DNA from: Variovorax sp. OV329
GTDB taxonomy: Bacteria; Pseudomonadota; Gammaproteobacteria; Burkholderiales; Burkholderiaceae_C
Length of the DNA: 64,000 nt
Direction of reading: 5' to 3'
Assembly (NCBI RefSeq): GCF_900114785.1
Contig: NZ_FOUG01000010.1
Coordinates: 141,516 to 205,515 of the forward strand
Shown here: piece after piece, positions 33,015-41,879 of the stretch
How positions within the stretch are numbered: the first letter of the stretch is position 1
Layout: each line of letters starts with the position of its first letter
Position numbers and translations under genes: made by a program
The notes under the pieces: model-generated
Database searches by the model: none
Seen by the model: the letters and a program-made list of their open reading frames with translations, nothing else
Told to the model about the DNA's origin: nothing

Positions 33015-35029
33015 GCGACGCGCAGTTCGGGACGGGTGCCGGTGGGACCGGCGTCCTGGCTGGTCATGAGCGAGGTCAGCTCCTGCAGGCGCTCGCCCAG
33101 CTCCTTGAGCGCGGCTTCCTGTGCGGAGATCTCGGCCAGGCGCTCATCGAGGCCGCCGGCGGCGCTCTGGATGCGCTCCACCGACTCGATGCGCCGGCCG
33201 AAGTTGCGGCGGCGCTCCTTGAGCTGCGCGTCGAGTTGCGCGCCCGCGCCCTTGCTCCAGCGCTCCACCTCGGTCATGGCAGCCTCGTTGACCACGCGCA
33301 GCCGGCTGGCCAGGGCCCGCACCAGCTTGTCGCAGAACTCGGGTTGCGCCAGCTTGAGCAGGTTGCCCACGCCCAGGTACTGCAGGTGGCTCTGCTCGAT
33401 CTGGCTGAGCTGCTTGACGAAGCCGGTCAGGTCCGGCTCGGCCGGCGCCAGCAGCGTGAAGCCATGTTCGGCATTGAGCTGGCGGAAGGTGGCGTTGAGC
33501 ATGGCCTGGATCTCGGCCGTGGTCTCCTGCACCTCGCGCAGGTTGCCGCGCAGGGCGTCGAAGGTCTCGCCGTAGGTCTTGCGCACGGCCAGCTTGATGC
33601 CGGGGCGCTTGAGCGCGGCGGCCAGCTTGGCCATGTCGGCCTTCAGCGCCGTGCTGCCCAGCACCGCGTACACCTCGCGCAGCAGCTTGCTCTGCACCGA
33701 GCGCAGGGCCAGGATGCGGGCATTGCTGCCTTCGAACTCGGACTGCTCGCTCTCGATGCGCGAGCGCATGTGGCGGATCACGCTGGAGTTCTTGCCGCGC
33801 AGGCCTTGCAGTTCCAGCGCCTGCTCCGACAGGTCGCGTGCGCGCACCTTCAGGATGCGCTCGGCCTCGGTGCGCAGCGCGCCGATGCCGTTGTTGATGG
33901 CCAGGCGCAGCACGGTCTCGCGCTTGCCCAGCAGGCCTTCGCCCAGCACTGCCTCCAGTGCCGGCAGGCGGCTGGCCTGCAGCAGCGGCATGTCGCGCCT
34001 GATCTTGGCCTGCAGGCCCTTCTGGGCAGACACGGGCAGCACATGCTCCAGCGGAACGTCCAGCACCTTGGCCGACGCCTTGCACTGGCGGTCGATCTGC
34101 TTCTCGACTTCGCTGGGGCTGTTCAGGATGTCCCACAGCGTGTCGATCTTGTTGAGCACGACAATGCGGGTGTCCTTGTGATCGCCCTCGGTGATCAGGT
34201 GCTCGCGCCAGATCGACAGGTCCGAGCGCGTCACGCCGGTGTCGGCGCCCAGGATGAACACCACCGCATGCGCCTGAGGAATGAGGCTCACCGTCAACTC
34301 GGGCTCGGCGCCGATGGCGTTCAGGCCCGGGGTGTCCAGGATGACCAGGCCCTGCTCGAGCAGCGGGTGCGGCATGTTGAGCACCGCATGGCGCCAGCGA
34401 GGGATTTCCACGCGGCCCTGGCTGTCGGGCGAAGGGTTGTCCTCGGGGCTGTCGTCGCTCCAGAAGCCCAGCTCGCGAGCGCGCTCCAGCGGCACCCATT
34501 CGACCTCGGCCACCATGTGCATGGTCTGGGCCAGGGCCTCGGCGTTGTGCACGTCGATGGGCAGTTCGGTCCAGCGCTCCTTCTCTTCGCGCCAGTGGTA
34601 GAGCGAGTGCGGCTCCAGGCGGGTCTCGATGGGCAGCAGGCGCAGGCTGGGTGGCAGGGCCGGGTCGTAGCCCAGCTCGGTCGGGCACATGGTGGTGCGG
34701 CCGGCGCTGGCGGGCATGATCCGGCGGCCGTAGCCGGCGAAGAAGATGGCGTTGATCAGCTCGGACTTGCCGCGCGAGAACTCGGCGACGAAGGCCACCA
34801 TGACCTTGCTGGTGCGCATCTGCGACTCCAGCTCGCGCAGGCGCTCGCCGACCGCCATGTCCAGCAGGTCGTTCTCGCGCAGCCACCCGCTCAGCCACTT
34901 GAGCCGATGGGCAAAGTTGCGTCGCCACGCGCCGTGCTGGTCGAATTGCTGGTTGAAGGAGCGGGTCAAGGTCGAGAATGTAAATGTCGACTTACAAATA
35001 TTAGCACCCGCTCCAGCCTGCGTCCCCAT
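33011..35029 (-). CDS. Dynamin-family GTPase
   Basis: A large GTPase of up to 672 aa. G1 is FVAEFSRGKSELINAIFF, G3 is LVILDTPGLNAIG and G4 is IVVLNKIDTLWD; long helical, coiled-coil-like stalk segments follow. Bacterial dynamin-like proteins remodel or protect membranes; no transmembrane helix is visible. The start is uncertain: the ATG at 35029 gives an N-terminus encoded by an unusually AT-rich stretch (34980-35003), so a TTG at 34969 is an alternative. It sits between mutM and mutY, with a 4-nt overlap into mutY. Confidence 0.85.
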   Translation of the reverse strand: MGTQAGAGANICKSTFTFSTLTRSFNQQFDQHGAWRRNFAHRLKWLSGWLRENDLLDMAVGERLRELESQMRTSKVMVAFVAEFSRGKSELINAIFFAGYGRRIMPASAGRTTMCPTELGYDPALPPSLRLLPIETRLEPHSLYHWREEKERWTELPIDVHNAEALAQTMHMVAEVEWVPLERARELGFWSDDSPEDNPSPDSQGRVEIPRWRHAVLNMPHPLLEQGLVILDTPGLNAIGAEPELTVSLIPQAHAVVFILGADTGVTRSDLSIWREHLITEGDHKDTRIVVLNKIDTLWDILNSPSEVEKQIDRQCKASAKVLDVPLEHVLPVSAQKGLQAKIRRDMPLLQASRLPALEAVLGEGLLGKRETVLRLAINNGIGALRTEAERILKVRARDLSEQALELQGLRGKNSSVIRHMRSRIESEQSEFEGSNARILALRSVQSKLLREVYAVLGSTALKADMAKLAAALKRPGIKLAVRKTYGETFDALRGNLREVQETTAEIQAMLNATFRQLNAEHGFTLLAPAEPDLTGFVKQLSQIEQSHLQYLGVGNLLKLAQPEFCDKLVRALASRLRVVNEAAMTEVERWSKGAGAQLDAQLKERRRNFGRRIESVERIQSAAGGLDERLAEISAQEAALKELGERLQELTSLMTSQDAGPTGTRPELRVA

Positions 35030-35083
35030 CAATGCGAGCCAATGTGGCCGAATCGTTGCACAGACACCCAAACGGCCAGTCTG

Positions 35084-35899
35084 CTAGTACTTTTGGCAGT
35101 GTGGGCAAAAGAAGGTGGAGCGCTGTCCCTGGCGCAACTGGCGGATGGCCGTGCCGCACACCCGGCAGGGCTCGTCGGCGCGGCCATAGACCATCGCCTC
35201 CAACTGGAAGTAGCCGCCCTGCCCGTCCACGTTGGAGAAGTCGCGCAGCGTGCTGCCGCCGCGCTCCACCGCGCGCGCCAGGATGGTCCGCACCGCCTCG
35301 CGCAGCCGCGCCGCCCGCGGCCGGCTGATGCGCGAGGCCGACAGGGTGGGCCGGATGCCGGCGGCGAAGAGCGCCTCCGACGCGTAGATGTTGCCCACGC
35401 CCACCACCAGGTCTCCCGCCAGCAGCACCTGCTTGATGGGTGCCCGGCGCTCGCGCAGGGCGGCATGGAAGTGGTCGAGGTCGAAGTCCTCGCCCAGCGG
35501 CTCCACGCCCAGGCCGCCCAGCAGCTTGATGGCGCCGGGCGCGTGCTCGTCGTCGGCGTAGACCACGGCGCCGAAGCGGCGCGGGTCGTTCAGGCGCAGG
35601 GTGCCGCGGCTGGTGACCAGGTCGAAATGGTCGTGCTTGCCGGCCTCGGGCAGGTGGTCGGCAAAGCGCAAGCTGCCCGACATGCCCAGGTGCAGCATGA
35701 GCAGGCCCGAGTCCAGGTCGACCAGCAGGTACTTGCCGCGCCGTCGCACCGTACGCACCTGGCGGCCCGCCAGCGCAGCCGGATCGATGCCCAGGCCCCA
35801 GCGCAGGGGCTTGCCCAGGTGCACGGCCTGCACCTGCGCGCCGGCGATGCGATCGGCAAAACCGAGGCGCGTGACTTCGACTTCGGGTAGTTCTGGCAT
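35084..35899 (-). CDS. mutM: Formamidopyrimidine-DNA glycosylase MutM/Fpg
   Basis: A 271-aa enzyme starting MPELPEVEVTRLGF. After Met removal the N-terminal Pro and the following Glu are the catalytic residues. The helix-2-turn-helix region (VVGVGNIYASEALFAAGI) and the C-terminal zinc finger (CRVCG...CPHC) are complete. It excises 8-oxoguanine, complementing MutY two genes further on. The ATG at 35899 is fixed by the family N-terminus; the gene is divergent from the TPR lipoprotein. Confidence 0.96.
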   Translation of the reverse strand: MPELPEVEVTRLGFADRIAGAQVQAVHLGKPLRWGLGIDPAALAGRQVRTVRRRGKYLLVDLDSGLLMLHLGMSGSLRFADHLPEAGKHDHFDLVTSRGTLRLNDPRRFGAVVYADDEHAPGAIKLLGGLGVEPLGEDFDLDHFHAALRERRAPIKQVLLAGDLVVGVGNIYASEALFAAGIRPTLSASRISRPRAARLREAVRTILARAVERGGSTLRDFSNVDGQGGYFQLEAMVYGRADEPCRVCGTAIRQLRQGQRSTFFCPHCQKY

Positions 35900-35981
35900 G
35901 AGGGAAGGCTTGCAGCGCGCCTGCCGCGCCCGGATGGGCCCTTGCAATCGTCGCCAAAGTTGCTTGGATTATTATGGTCCG

Positions 35982-37859
35982 ATGACCTTTCCGCCCCGCC
36001 GACTCCGCCTTGCGGCGGTCGCGTTGCTCGCCCTCAGCGCCTGCGCCTGTGCATCCCTCGACCCCTCGGCGCAGTCGGGTTCTTCAGCCAGCCCTGCACC
36101 GCCCGCCGCAGCCGCGCCGGCCGCTTCCGCACGCCCCGCTGCGCAGCAGCAGGCCGTGGCTGCGCCAGCGCCCCAGGGACCGCCCGCCGCGCCTCCTGCC
36201 AAGCCGGCCGACCCCGAGGCCGTGCCGTCGGCCATGACGGCGCAGGTCTTCTACGAAGTGCTGGTGGGCGAGCTCACATTGCGCTCGGGTGATCCGGGCG
36301 CCGGCTATGCCCTGGTGCTCGATTCGGCCAAGCGAACGCGCGACCCGCAGCTCTTCCAGCGCGCCACCGAGATCGCCCTGCAGTCGCGCTCCGGCGACGC
36401 TGCGCTGATGGCCGCCCGCGCATGGAAGCAGGCCCTGCCCGACTCGCGCGACGCGCGCCGGCTGGAACTGCAGATCCTGATCGCCATGAACCGCCTGGCC
36501 GAGACCGCCGAGCCGTTGCGCACCGAGATCGCCGCCACGCCGCAGGTCGAGAAGCCGGTGCTGATGAACGTGATCGCGCGCAACTACTCGCGCGCCACCG
36601 ACAAGAAACTGGCCGCCTCGGTGGTCGAGCAGGCTCTGTCGGACGAGCTCAAGGCCCCGGCTACCGCCGCCCCGGCCTGGGCCGCCATCGGCCGGGTGCG
36701 CCTGGCGGCGGGCGACAGCGCCGGCGCCATGGATGCCGCGAAGAAGGGCCTGCAGGCCGACGCCACCGCCGAAGCGCCCGCCGTGCTGGCACTCGAACTG
36801 ATGGACGCCAACCAGGCAGACGCCGAGGGCTTGATCAAGGCCTACCTGGACAATCCCAAGGCCAGCCCCGAGGTGCGCATGGGCTACGCCCGCGAACTCG
36901 CGCAGGACCGCCGCTATGCCGAATCGAGCGCCCAGCTGACGATCCTGACGCGCCAGCAGCCCGAACTGCCCGAGCCCTGGCTGCTGCTGGGCACCCTTCA
37001 GGCCCAGGCCAAGCAGGACGCCGCCGCCGACACCTCGGTCAAGCGCTACATCTCGCTGGTCGAGAAGCAGGCGGACACCGATGAGCGCGGCCGCGCCCTC
37101 ACGCAGGCCTACTTCGTTCTCGCGCAGACGGCCGAGCGGCGCAAGGACTTCCCGGCCGCCGAGGCCTGGCTAGCCAAGATCGACAACCCCGAAGACCTGT
37201 ATGCCACCCAGTTGCGCCGCGCTGCGCTGCTGGCGCGCCAGGACAAGCTGGCCGAAGGCCGCGAGCTGATCCGCGCCCTGCCTGCCACAACGGCCGACCA
37301 GCGGCGCCAGAAGCAGCTGGCCGAGGTGCAGCTGCTGCGCGACGCCAAGCGCTACCAGGAGGCCTACGACCTTCTGGCGCAAGCCAGCGCGGCGGCCCCG
37401 GAAGACGGCGACCTGATCTACGACCAGGCCATGGTGGCCGAGAAGCTCAACCGCATGGACGACATGGAGCGCCTGCTGCGCCGCCTGATCGTCATGAAGC
37501 CGGACAACCAGAACGCCTACAACGCCCTGGGCTACTCGCTGGCCGATCGCAAGGTGCGCCTGGACGAGGCCAAGACGCTGATCCAGAAGGCGGTTCAACT
37601 GGCCCCGGACGACCCCTTCATCGCCGACAGCCTTGGCTGGGTGGAGTTCCGCATGGGCAACAACCAGGAGGCCACCCGCATCCTGGAGGCCGCCTACAAG
37701 CAACGGCCCGACCCCGAGATCGCGGCGCACCTGGGCGAAGTGCTGTGGAGCAGCGGCCAGCGCGACCGCGCCATGGTCGTCTGGAAGGAAGCCGTGAAGG
37801 CCGACGCCGAGAACGAGACGCTGCAGGAAACCCTCAAGCGCCTGCGCGTCAAGCCGTGA
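35982..37859 (+). CDS. TPR-repeat lipoprotein
   Basis: A 625-aa protein with signal MTFPPRRLRLAAVALLALSA and lipobox LSACA. A Pro/Ala-rich linker (about 30-80) precedes roughly a dozen degenerate tetratricopeptide helices, clearest near the C-terminus (NAYNALGYSLADRKVRLDEA, DSLGWVEFRMGNNQEATRIL). It stands directly before lolB, a position typical in Burkholderiales, and overlaps it by 1 nt (TGATG). A role in envelope assembly is plausible from context but unproven. The frame extends upstream, but only this start gives a signal peptide. Confidence 0.88.
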   Translation: MTFPPRRLRLAAVALLALSACACASLDPSAQSGSSASPAPPAAAAPAASARPAAQQQAVAAPAPQGPPAAPPAKPADPEAVPSAMTAQVFYEVLVGELTLRSGDPGAGYALVLDSAKRTRDPQLFQRATEIALQSRSGDAALMAARAWKQALPDSRDARRLELQILIAMNRLAETAEPLRTEIAATPQVEKPVLMNVIARNYSRATDKKLAASVVEQALSDELKAPATAAPAWAAIGRVRLAAGDSAGAMDAAKKGLQADATAEAPAVLALELMDANQADAEGLIKAYLDNPKASPEVRMGYARELAQDRRYAESSAQLTILTRQQPELPEPWLLLGTLQAQAKQDAAADTSVKRYISLVEKQADTDERGRALTQAYFVLAQTAERRKDFPAAEAWLAKIDNPEDLYATQLRRAALLARQDKLAEGRELIRALPATTADQRRQKQLAEVQLLRDAKRYQEAYDLLAQASAAAPEDGDLIYDQAMVAEKLNRMDDMERLLRRLIVMKPDNQNAYNALGYSLADRKVRLDEAKTLIQKAVQLAPDDPFIADSLGWVEFRMGNNQEATRILEAAYKQRPDPEIAAHLGEVLWSSGQRDRAMVVWKEAVKADAENETLQETLKRLRVKP

Positions 37860-38356
37860 TGCACCGCCGCGCCGCACTGGCGGCGAGCGCCGCTGCGCTC
37901 CTGACCCTCCTGGCCGGCTGCGCCCAGGTCGGCAGCACCGCGCCCGCCGACGCGGCGACCGGCCATTGGAGCGGGCGCATGTCGCTGCGCGTGGACAGCG
38001 CGCCGCCGCAAAGCTTTTCCGCCTTCTTCGACCTGCGCGGCAACCCGCGCGCCGGCGAGCTGCAGTTGACCAGCCCCATCGGCAGCACCCTGGGCCTGGC
38101 CCGCTGGACGCCGCGCGAAGCCACGCTGCAGACGGGCTCGGACATCCGTCAGTTCGACTCGGCCGAGGCCATGATCGAGGCGGCCACGGGTGCTGCCATT
38201 CCGCTGGACGCCCTCTTCGCCTGGCTGGACGGGCGCCAGCAGGCCGTGCCCGGCTGGCGGCCGGACCTGAGCCAGGTGCAGGCCGGACGGCTGCAGGCCG
38301 TGCGCGAATCGCCCACGCCCACCGCCGACCTTCGCATCGTCTTCGAGCGGCCCTGA
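37859..38356 (+). CDS. lolB: Outer-membrane lipoprotein LolB
   Basis: A 165-aa lipoprotein with lipobox LLAGC at the end of MHRRAALAASAAALLTLLAG. The WSGRMSLRVD and LQLTSPIGSTLGLARW segments fit LolB, the receptor that takes lipoproteins from LolA and inserts them in the outer membrane. Context (TPR lipoprotein upstream, ispE 2 bp downstream) is the standard lolB-ispE neighbourhood. Slightly shorter than E. coli LolB. Confidence 0.9.
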   Translation: MHRRAALAASAAALLTLLAGCAQVGSTAPADAATGHWSGRMSLRVDSAPPQSFSAFFDLRGNPRAGELQLTSPIGSTLGLARWTPREATLQTGSDIRQFDSAEAMIEAATGAAIPLDALFAWLDGRQQAVPGWRPDLSQVQAGRLQAVRESPTPTADLRIVFERP

Positions 38357-38358
38357 GC

Positions 38359-39231
38359 ATGAAGGCCCTCTACGACCTGGCCGCGCCGGCCAAGCTGAAC
38401 CTGTTCCTGCACATCACCGGCCGCCGCGCGGACGGCTACCACCTGCTGCAGTCGGTGTTCATGCTCGTGGACTGGTGCGACACGCTGCACGTGGAACTGC
38501 GCAGCGACGGGCAGCTTTCTCGCGAGGACCTCACCACGCCGCTGCCGGCCGACGACCTGGTGCTGCGCGCAGCGCGTGCGCTGCAGGCGCTCGCGCCCGC
38601 TGGCATGGGCGCGCACATCGGCGTGGCCAAGCGCATTCCGGCGCAGGCAGGCATGGGCGGCGGATCTTCCGATGCCGCCACCTGCCTGCTGGCCCTGAAC
38701 CGCCTGTGGAAGCTGAAGCTGCCGCTGTCCAGGCTGGAAGAACTGGGGCTCGCGCTGGGCGCGGACGTGCCCTTCTTCCTGCGCGGCCACAACGCCTGGG
38801 TCGAAGGCATCGGCGAGCAGATCACGCCCATCGAACTGCCCACCGCTGCCGAGGTGGTGGTGGTCAAGCCCGAGGCGGGCCTGGACACGAAGTCGATTTT
38901 TTCTGCAGCCGATCTGGAGCGCTCCACAAAGACTGCTATACTCTCTGGCTTTGCTGCATACAGTGCACAAGGAACTGAACAGATGTTCGGTTTCGGGCGC
39001 AACGACCTGCAGCCGGTCGCGCAAAGGCTCTGCCCCGCCGTCACCCACGCCATCGATTGGCTGGGCACCAAGGGACTCAGCGCCAGGATGACCGGTTCAG
39101 GTAGCGCGGTGTTCGCGGCAAGAACGCAGGAAACGGATCTGTCCGATTTGCCGCAAGGCTGGGCAGCACGTCAATGCAAAATTTTGTCGGTCCATCCCCT
39201 GGCCGGGTGGGCAGACAGCGACAATTCATAG
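38359..39231 (+). CDS. ispE: 4-diphosphocytidyl-2-C-methyl-D-erythritol kinase IspE
   Basis: A 290-aa GHMP kinase of the MEP isoprenoid pathway. The family motifs are LAAPAKLNLFLHITGRRADG, the ATP-binding PAQAGMGGGSSDAATCLLAL and TGSGSAVFA. The segment 38895-38990 is markedly AT-rich against the rest of the gene, with codons such as ATA and ACT. It contains a candidate promoter, and tRNA-Gln follows 30 bp after the stop. Confidence 0.95.
   Translation: MKALYDLAAPAKLNLFLHITGRRADGYHLLQSVFMLVDWCDTLHVELRSDGQLSREDLTTPLPADDLVLRAARALQALAPAGMGAHIGVAKRIPAQAGMGGGSSDAATCLLALNRLWKLKLPLSRLEELGLALGADVPFFLRGHNAWVEGIGEQITPIELPTAAEVVVVKPEAGLDTKSIFSAADLERSTKTAILSGFAAYSAQGTEQMFGFGRNDLQPVAQRLCPAVTHAIDWLGTKGLSARMTGSGSAVFAARTQETDLSDLPQGWAARQCKILSVHPLAGWADSDNS
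38913..38942 (+). promoter_or_regulatory. Candidate internal promoter inside ispE for tRNA-Gln-prs
   Basis: An extended -10 (TGC TATACT, box 38937-38942) and TCTGGA (38913-38918) are 18 bp apart, within an AT-rich patch of ispE. No -10 box is visible right before the tRNA, so this could supply it. Confidence 0.4.
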
Positions 39232-39261
39232 GTCGCCGGAGATTGTTCCGGTGTCCCGTGT

Positions 39262-39338
39262 AGGGGAGTCGCCAAGCTGGTTAAGGCACTGGATTTTGAT
39301 TCCAGCATGCAAAGGTTCGAATCCTTTCTCCCCTGCCA
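39262..39338 (+). tRNA. tRNA-Gln (UUG)
   Basis: 77 nt with encoded CCA. The acceptor AGGGGAG pairs with CTCCCCT, the anticodon loop TTTTGAT gives TTG, and the T-loop is TTCGAAT. A small hairpin (CCGGA / TCCGG, 39236-39251) stands just upstream. Confidence 0.97.
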
Positions 39339-39361
39339 AATTTCTCGACCTGACCCACGAA

Positions 39362-39381
39362 GGCCCGAAAGGGCCGTTTTT
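39362..39381 (+). terminator. Terminator hairpin between tRNA-Gln and prs
   Basis: The 5-bp stem GGCCC / GGGCC with a GAAA tetraloop is followed by GTTTTT. The short stem suggests partial termination, which would let some transcripts reach prs. Confidence 0.65.
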
Positions 39382-39400
39382 CGCTTTGCCGGGACTCTAA

Positions 39401-40372
39401 ATGCAGGCTCCACATCCTGATTTCATGGTTTTCACCGGCAATGCCAACCCGGGTCTTGCCGCCGAGATCGCCCACAACCTGGGCACCTCGCTGGGCCAGG
39501 CGCGTGTAGGCCGCTTCTCCGATGGTGAAGTCACCGTCGAGATCAACCAGAACGTGCGTGCTCGCGACGTGTTCGTGGTGCAGTCCACCTGCGCCCCGAC
39601 CAACGAGAACCTGATGGAACTGCTGATCATGGTCGACGCGCTCAAGCGCGCATCGGCCGAGCGGATCAGCGCCGTGATTCCCTACTTCGGCTATGCCCGC
39701 CAGGACCGCCGCCCGCGTTCCAGCCGCGTGCCGATCTCGGCCAAGGTGGTGGCCAACCTGCTGCAGACGGTGGGCGTGAGCCGGGTCCTGACCATGGACC
39801 TGCATGCCGACCAGATCCAGGGCTTCTTCGACATCCCGGTCGACAACATCTATGCGTCGCCGGTGCTGCTGGGCGACCTGCGCGCCAAGAACTACGAAGA
39901 CCTGATCGTGGTCTCGCCCGACGTGGGCGGCGTGGTCCGCGCCCGCGCGCTGGCCAAGCAGCTGAACACCGACCTGGCCATCATCGACAAGCGTCGCCCG
40001 AAGGCGAACGTGAGCGAAGTGATGAACGTCATCGGCGAGATCGACGGCCGCAACTGCGTGATCATGGACGACATGATCGACACGGCCGGCACGCTGGTGA
40101 AGGCGGCCGAGGTGCTCAAGGAGCGCGGCGCCAAGAAGGTCTATGCGTATTGCACGCACCCGATCTTCTCGGGCCCGGCCATCGAGCGCATCACGCAGTC
40201 GGCACTGGACGAAGTGGTGGTGACCAACACCATCCCGCTGTCCGACAGCGCCAACGTGTGCGGCAAGATCCGCCAGCTGTCCGTGGCACCGCTGATCGCC
40301 GAGACGGTCCAGCGCATTGCCAAGGGCGATTCGGTCATGAGTTTGTTTTCGGACCAGGACAACCTGTTCTAA
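39401..40372 (+). CDS. prs: Ribose-phosphate pyrophosphokinase
   Basis: A 323-aa PRPP synthase. Landmarks are NANPGLAAEIAHNLGTSLGQ at the N-terminus, the flexible-loop segment YFGYARQDRRPRSSRVPIS and the PRPP-binding VIMDDMIDTAGTLVKAAEVL. It makes PRPP for nucleotide, NAD and His/Trp synthesis. It follows the tRNA-Gln terminator and is itself followed by a strong terminator, then rplY. Confidence 0.97.
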   Translation: MQAPHPDFMVFTGNANPGLAAEIAHNLGTSLGQARVGRFSDGEVTVEINQNVRARDVFVVQSTCAPTNENLMELLIMVDALKRASAERISAVIPYFGYARQDRRPRSSRVPISAKVVANLLQTVGVSRVLTMDLHADQIQGFFDIPVDNIYASPVLLGDLRAKNYEDLIVVSPDVGGVVRARALAKQLNTDLAIIDKRRPKANVSEVMNVIGEIDGRNCVIMDDMIDTAGTLVKAAEVLKERGAKKVYAYCTHPIFSGPAIERITQSALDEVVVTNTIPLSDSANVCGKIRQLSVAPLIAETVQRIAKGDSVMSLFSDQDNLF

Positions 40373-40399
40373 GACAGGGGTCGGGTCCGGACCAAGAGC

Positions 40400-40426
40400 G
40401 GGCTCCCTTCGAGGGAGCCCTTTTTT
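40400..40426 (+). terminator. Intrinsic terminator between prs and rplY
   Basis: The 9-bp stem GGGCTCCCT / AGGGAGCCC with a 3-nt loop is followed by TTTTTT. It lies only 46 bp before rplY, with no strong promoter visible in between. Confidence 0.92.
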
Positions 40427-40472
40427 CAATCGGCGCCGCACTGGTCGCGGTCGGCGTCACTAGGAGTCAGCT

Positions 40473-41135
40473 ATGAAATTCGTCGCTTTTGAGCGCGCCA
40501 AGCAGGGTACGGGTGCGAGCCGCCGTCTGCGCATCTCGGGCAAGACGCCCGGCATCGTCTACGGTGGTTCGGGCCAGCCGCAACTGATCGAACTCGATCA
40601 CAACGCGCTGTGGCACGCCCTCAAGAAGGAAGCCTTCCACTCGTCCATCCTCGAGATGGACCTGGGCGGCGCCGTGAGCAAGGTCCTGCTGCGTGACGTG
40701 CAGTACCACCCCTACAAGCAGCTCGTGCAGCACATCGACTTCCAACGCGTCGACGCCCGCACCCGCCTGACGGCCAAGATCCCCCTGCACTTCAAGGGCG
40801 AGGAAGAGTCCGAAGCCGTGAAGCTGCAGCACAACCTGGTCAACCACGTGATGACCGAACTGGAAATCAGCTGCCTGCCGGCCGACCTGCCCGAGTTCAT
40901 CGAAGTCGACCTGTCGAGCCTCACCGCCGGCGCCACGCTGACCGTCAAGGACGTGAAGCTGCCCAAGGGCGTGAAGTTCGTGCCCCACGGCAACAAGGTG
41001 AACCCGGTGGTCGTGTCCGCCGTGGCCCCGAAGGTGGAAGAAGAAGCCGCTCCCGCTGCCGAAGGCGCTGCTGCAGACGCAGCCGCTCCGGCCGGCAAGA
41101 CGGCTGCCAAGCCCGCCGCCAAGGGCAAGAAGTAA
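40473..41135 (+). CDS. rplY: 50S ribosomal protein L25/general stress protein Ctc
   Basis: A 220-aa two-domain L25 (TL5/CTC type). The N-terminal 5S-rRNA-binding domain (GIVYGGSGQPQLIELDHNAL; VLLRDVQYHPYKQLVQHIDF) is followed by the beta domain (LPKGVKFVPHGNKVNPVVVS) and an Ala/Lys-rich tail. A good TAGGAG ribosome site precedes the ATG. The prs-rplY-pth order is conserved. Confidence 0.96.
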   Translation: MKFVAFERAKQGTGASRRLRISGKTPGIVYGGSGQPQLIELDHNALWHALKKEAFHSSILEMDLGGAVSKVLLRDVQYHPYKQLVQHIDFQRVDARTRLTAKIPLHFKGEEESEAVKLQHNLVNHVMTELEISCLPADLPEFIEVDLSSLTAGATLTVKDVKLPKGVKFVPHGNKVNPVVVSAVAPKVEEEAAPAAEGAAADAAAPAGKTAAKPAAKGKK

Positions 41136-41165
41136 TCAGCGTTCCAGCAACGCGACTCAAGACAG

Positions 41166-41190
41166 ACGGCCCGCCATGCGGGCCGTTTTT
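41166..41190 (+). terminator. Intrinsic terminator after rplY
   Basis: The 9-bp stem ACGGCCCGC / GCGGGCCGT with a CAT loop is followed by a T-rich tail. It lies just before the pth start. Confidence 0.92.
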
Positions 41191-41212
41191 CTTTGTTTTT
41201 CCATAATTGCGC

Positions 41213-41845
41213 ATGATCAAGTTGTTCGTCGGCCTCGGCAATCCAGGCCCGGAGTACGAAGCCACGCGGCACAACGCGGGCTTCTGGTGGATCGACGAGC
41301 TCGCGCGCGAGCTCAAGGTGAGCCTGGTCCCCGAGCGCAGCTACCACGGCTTCGCGGCGCGGGCCAACGTGGGTGGCCAGAGCGTGTGGCTGCTGCAGCC
41401 GCAAACCTTCATGAACCTCTCGGGCAAGTCGGTGGGCGCCCTGGCGCGCTTCTTCAAGATCGCACCGGAAGAGATTCTGGTGGTGCACGACGAGTTGGAC
41501 GTGCTGCCGGGCCAGGCCAAGCTCAAGTTCGGCGGCAGCCATGCCGGCCACAACGGCCTGCGCGACATCCATGCGCAACTGGGCACGGGCGACTACTGGC
41601 GGCTGCGCCTGGGCATCGGTCATCCGGGCACCAAGTCCGAAGTGGTGGGCTGGGTGCTGAAGAAGCCGCTGCGCGAGCATCGCGAGGCCATCGACGAGGC
41701 CATCGTGCGCACGCTCAAGGCCGTGCCTGCGCTGGTGGCGGGTGAAATGGAGAAGGCGACGTTGCTGATTCACACCAGCAAGCCGCCCCGGCCCAAGCCA
41801 CCGCGCAAGGACCCTGGCGAAGGACCGCCGCCAGAGTCAAACTAG
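41213..41845 (+). CDS. pth: Peptidyl-tRNA hydrolase
   Basis: A 210-aa enzyme that releases tRNA from stalled peptidyl-tRNA. The catalytic His is in YEATRHNAGFWWIDEL, then QPQTFMNLSGKSV and VHDELDVLPGQAKLKFGGSH. A basic Pro-rich tail (KPPRPKPPRK) extends past the usual end. The ATG at 41213 is preferred to a TTG two codons upstream. A CATAAT box lies at 41202-41207, 5 bp before the ATG, so the transcript may be leaderless. Confidence 0.96.
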   Translation: MIKLFVGLGNPGPEYEATRHNAGFWWIDELARELKVSLVPERSYHGFAARANVGGQSVWLLQPQTFMNLSGKSVGALARFFKIAPEEILVVHDELDVLPGQAKLKFGGSHAGHNGLRDIHAQLGTGDYWRLRLGIGHPGTKSEVVGWVLKKPLREHREAIDEAIVRTLKAVPALVAGEMEKATLLIHTSKPPRPKPPRKDPGEGPPPESN

Positions 41846-41879
41846 CAGCATCCATCAAAAAAAGGACAGGGAGGAATGG

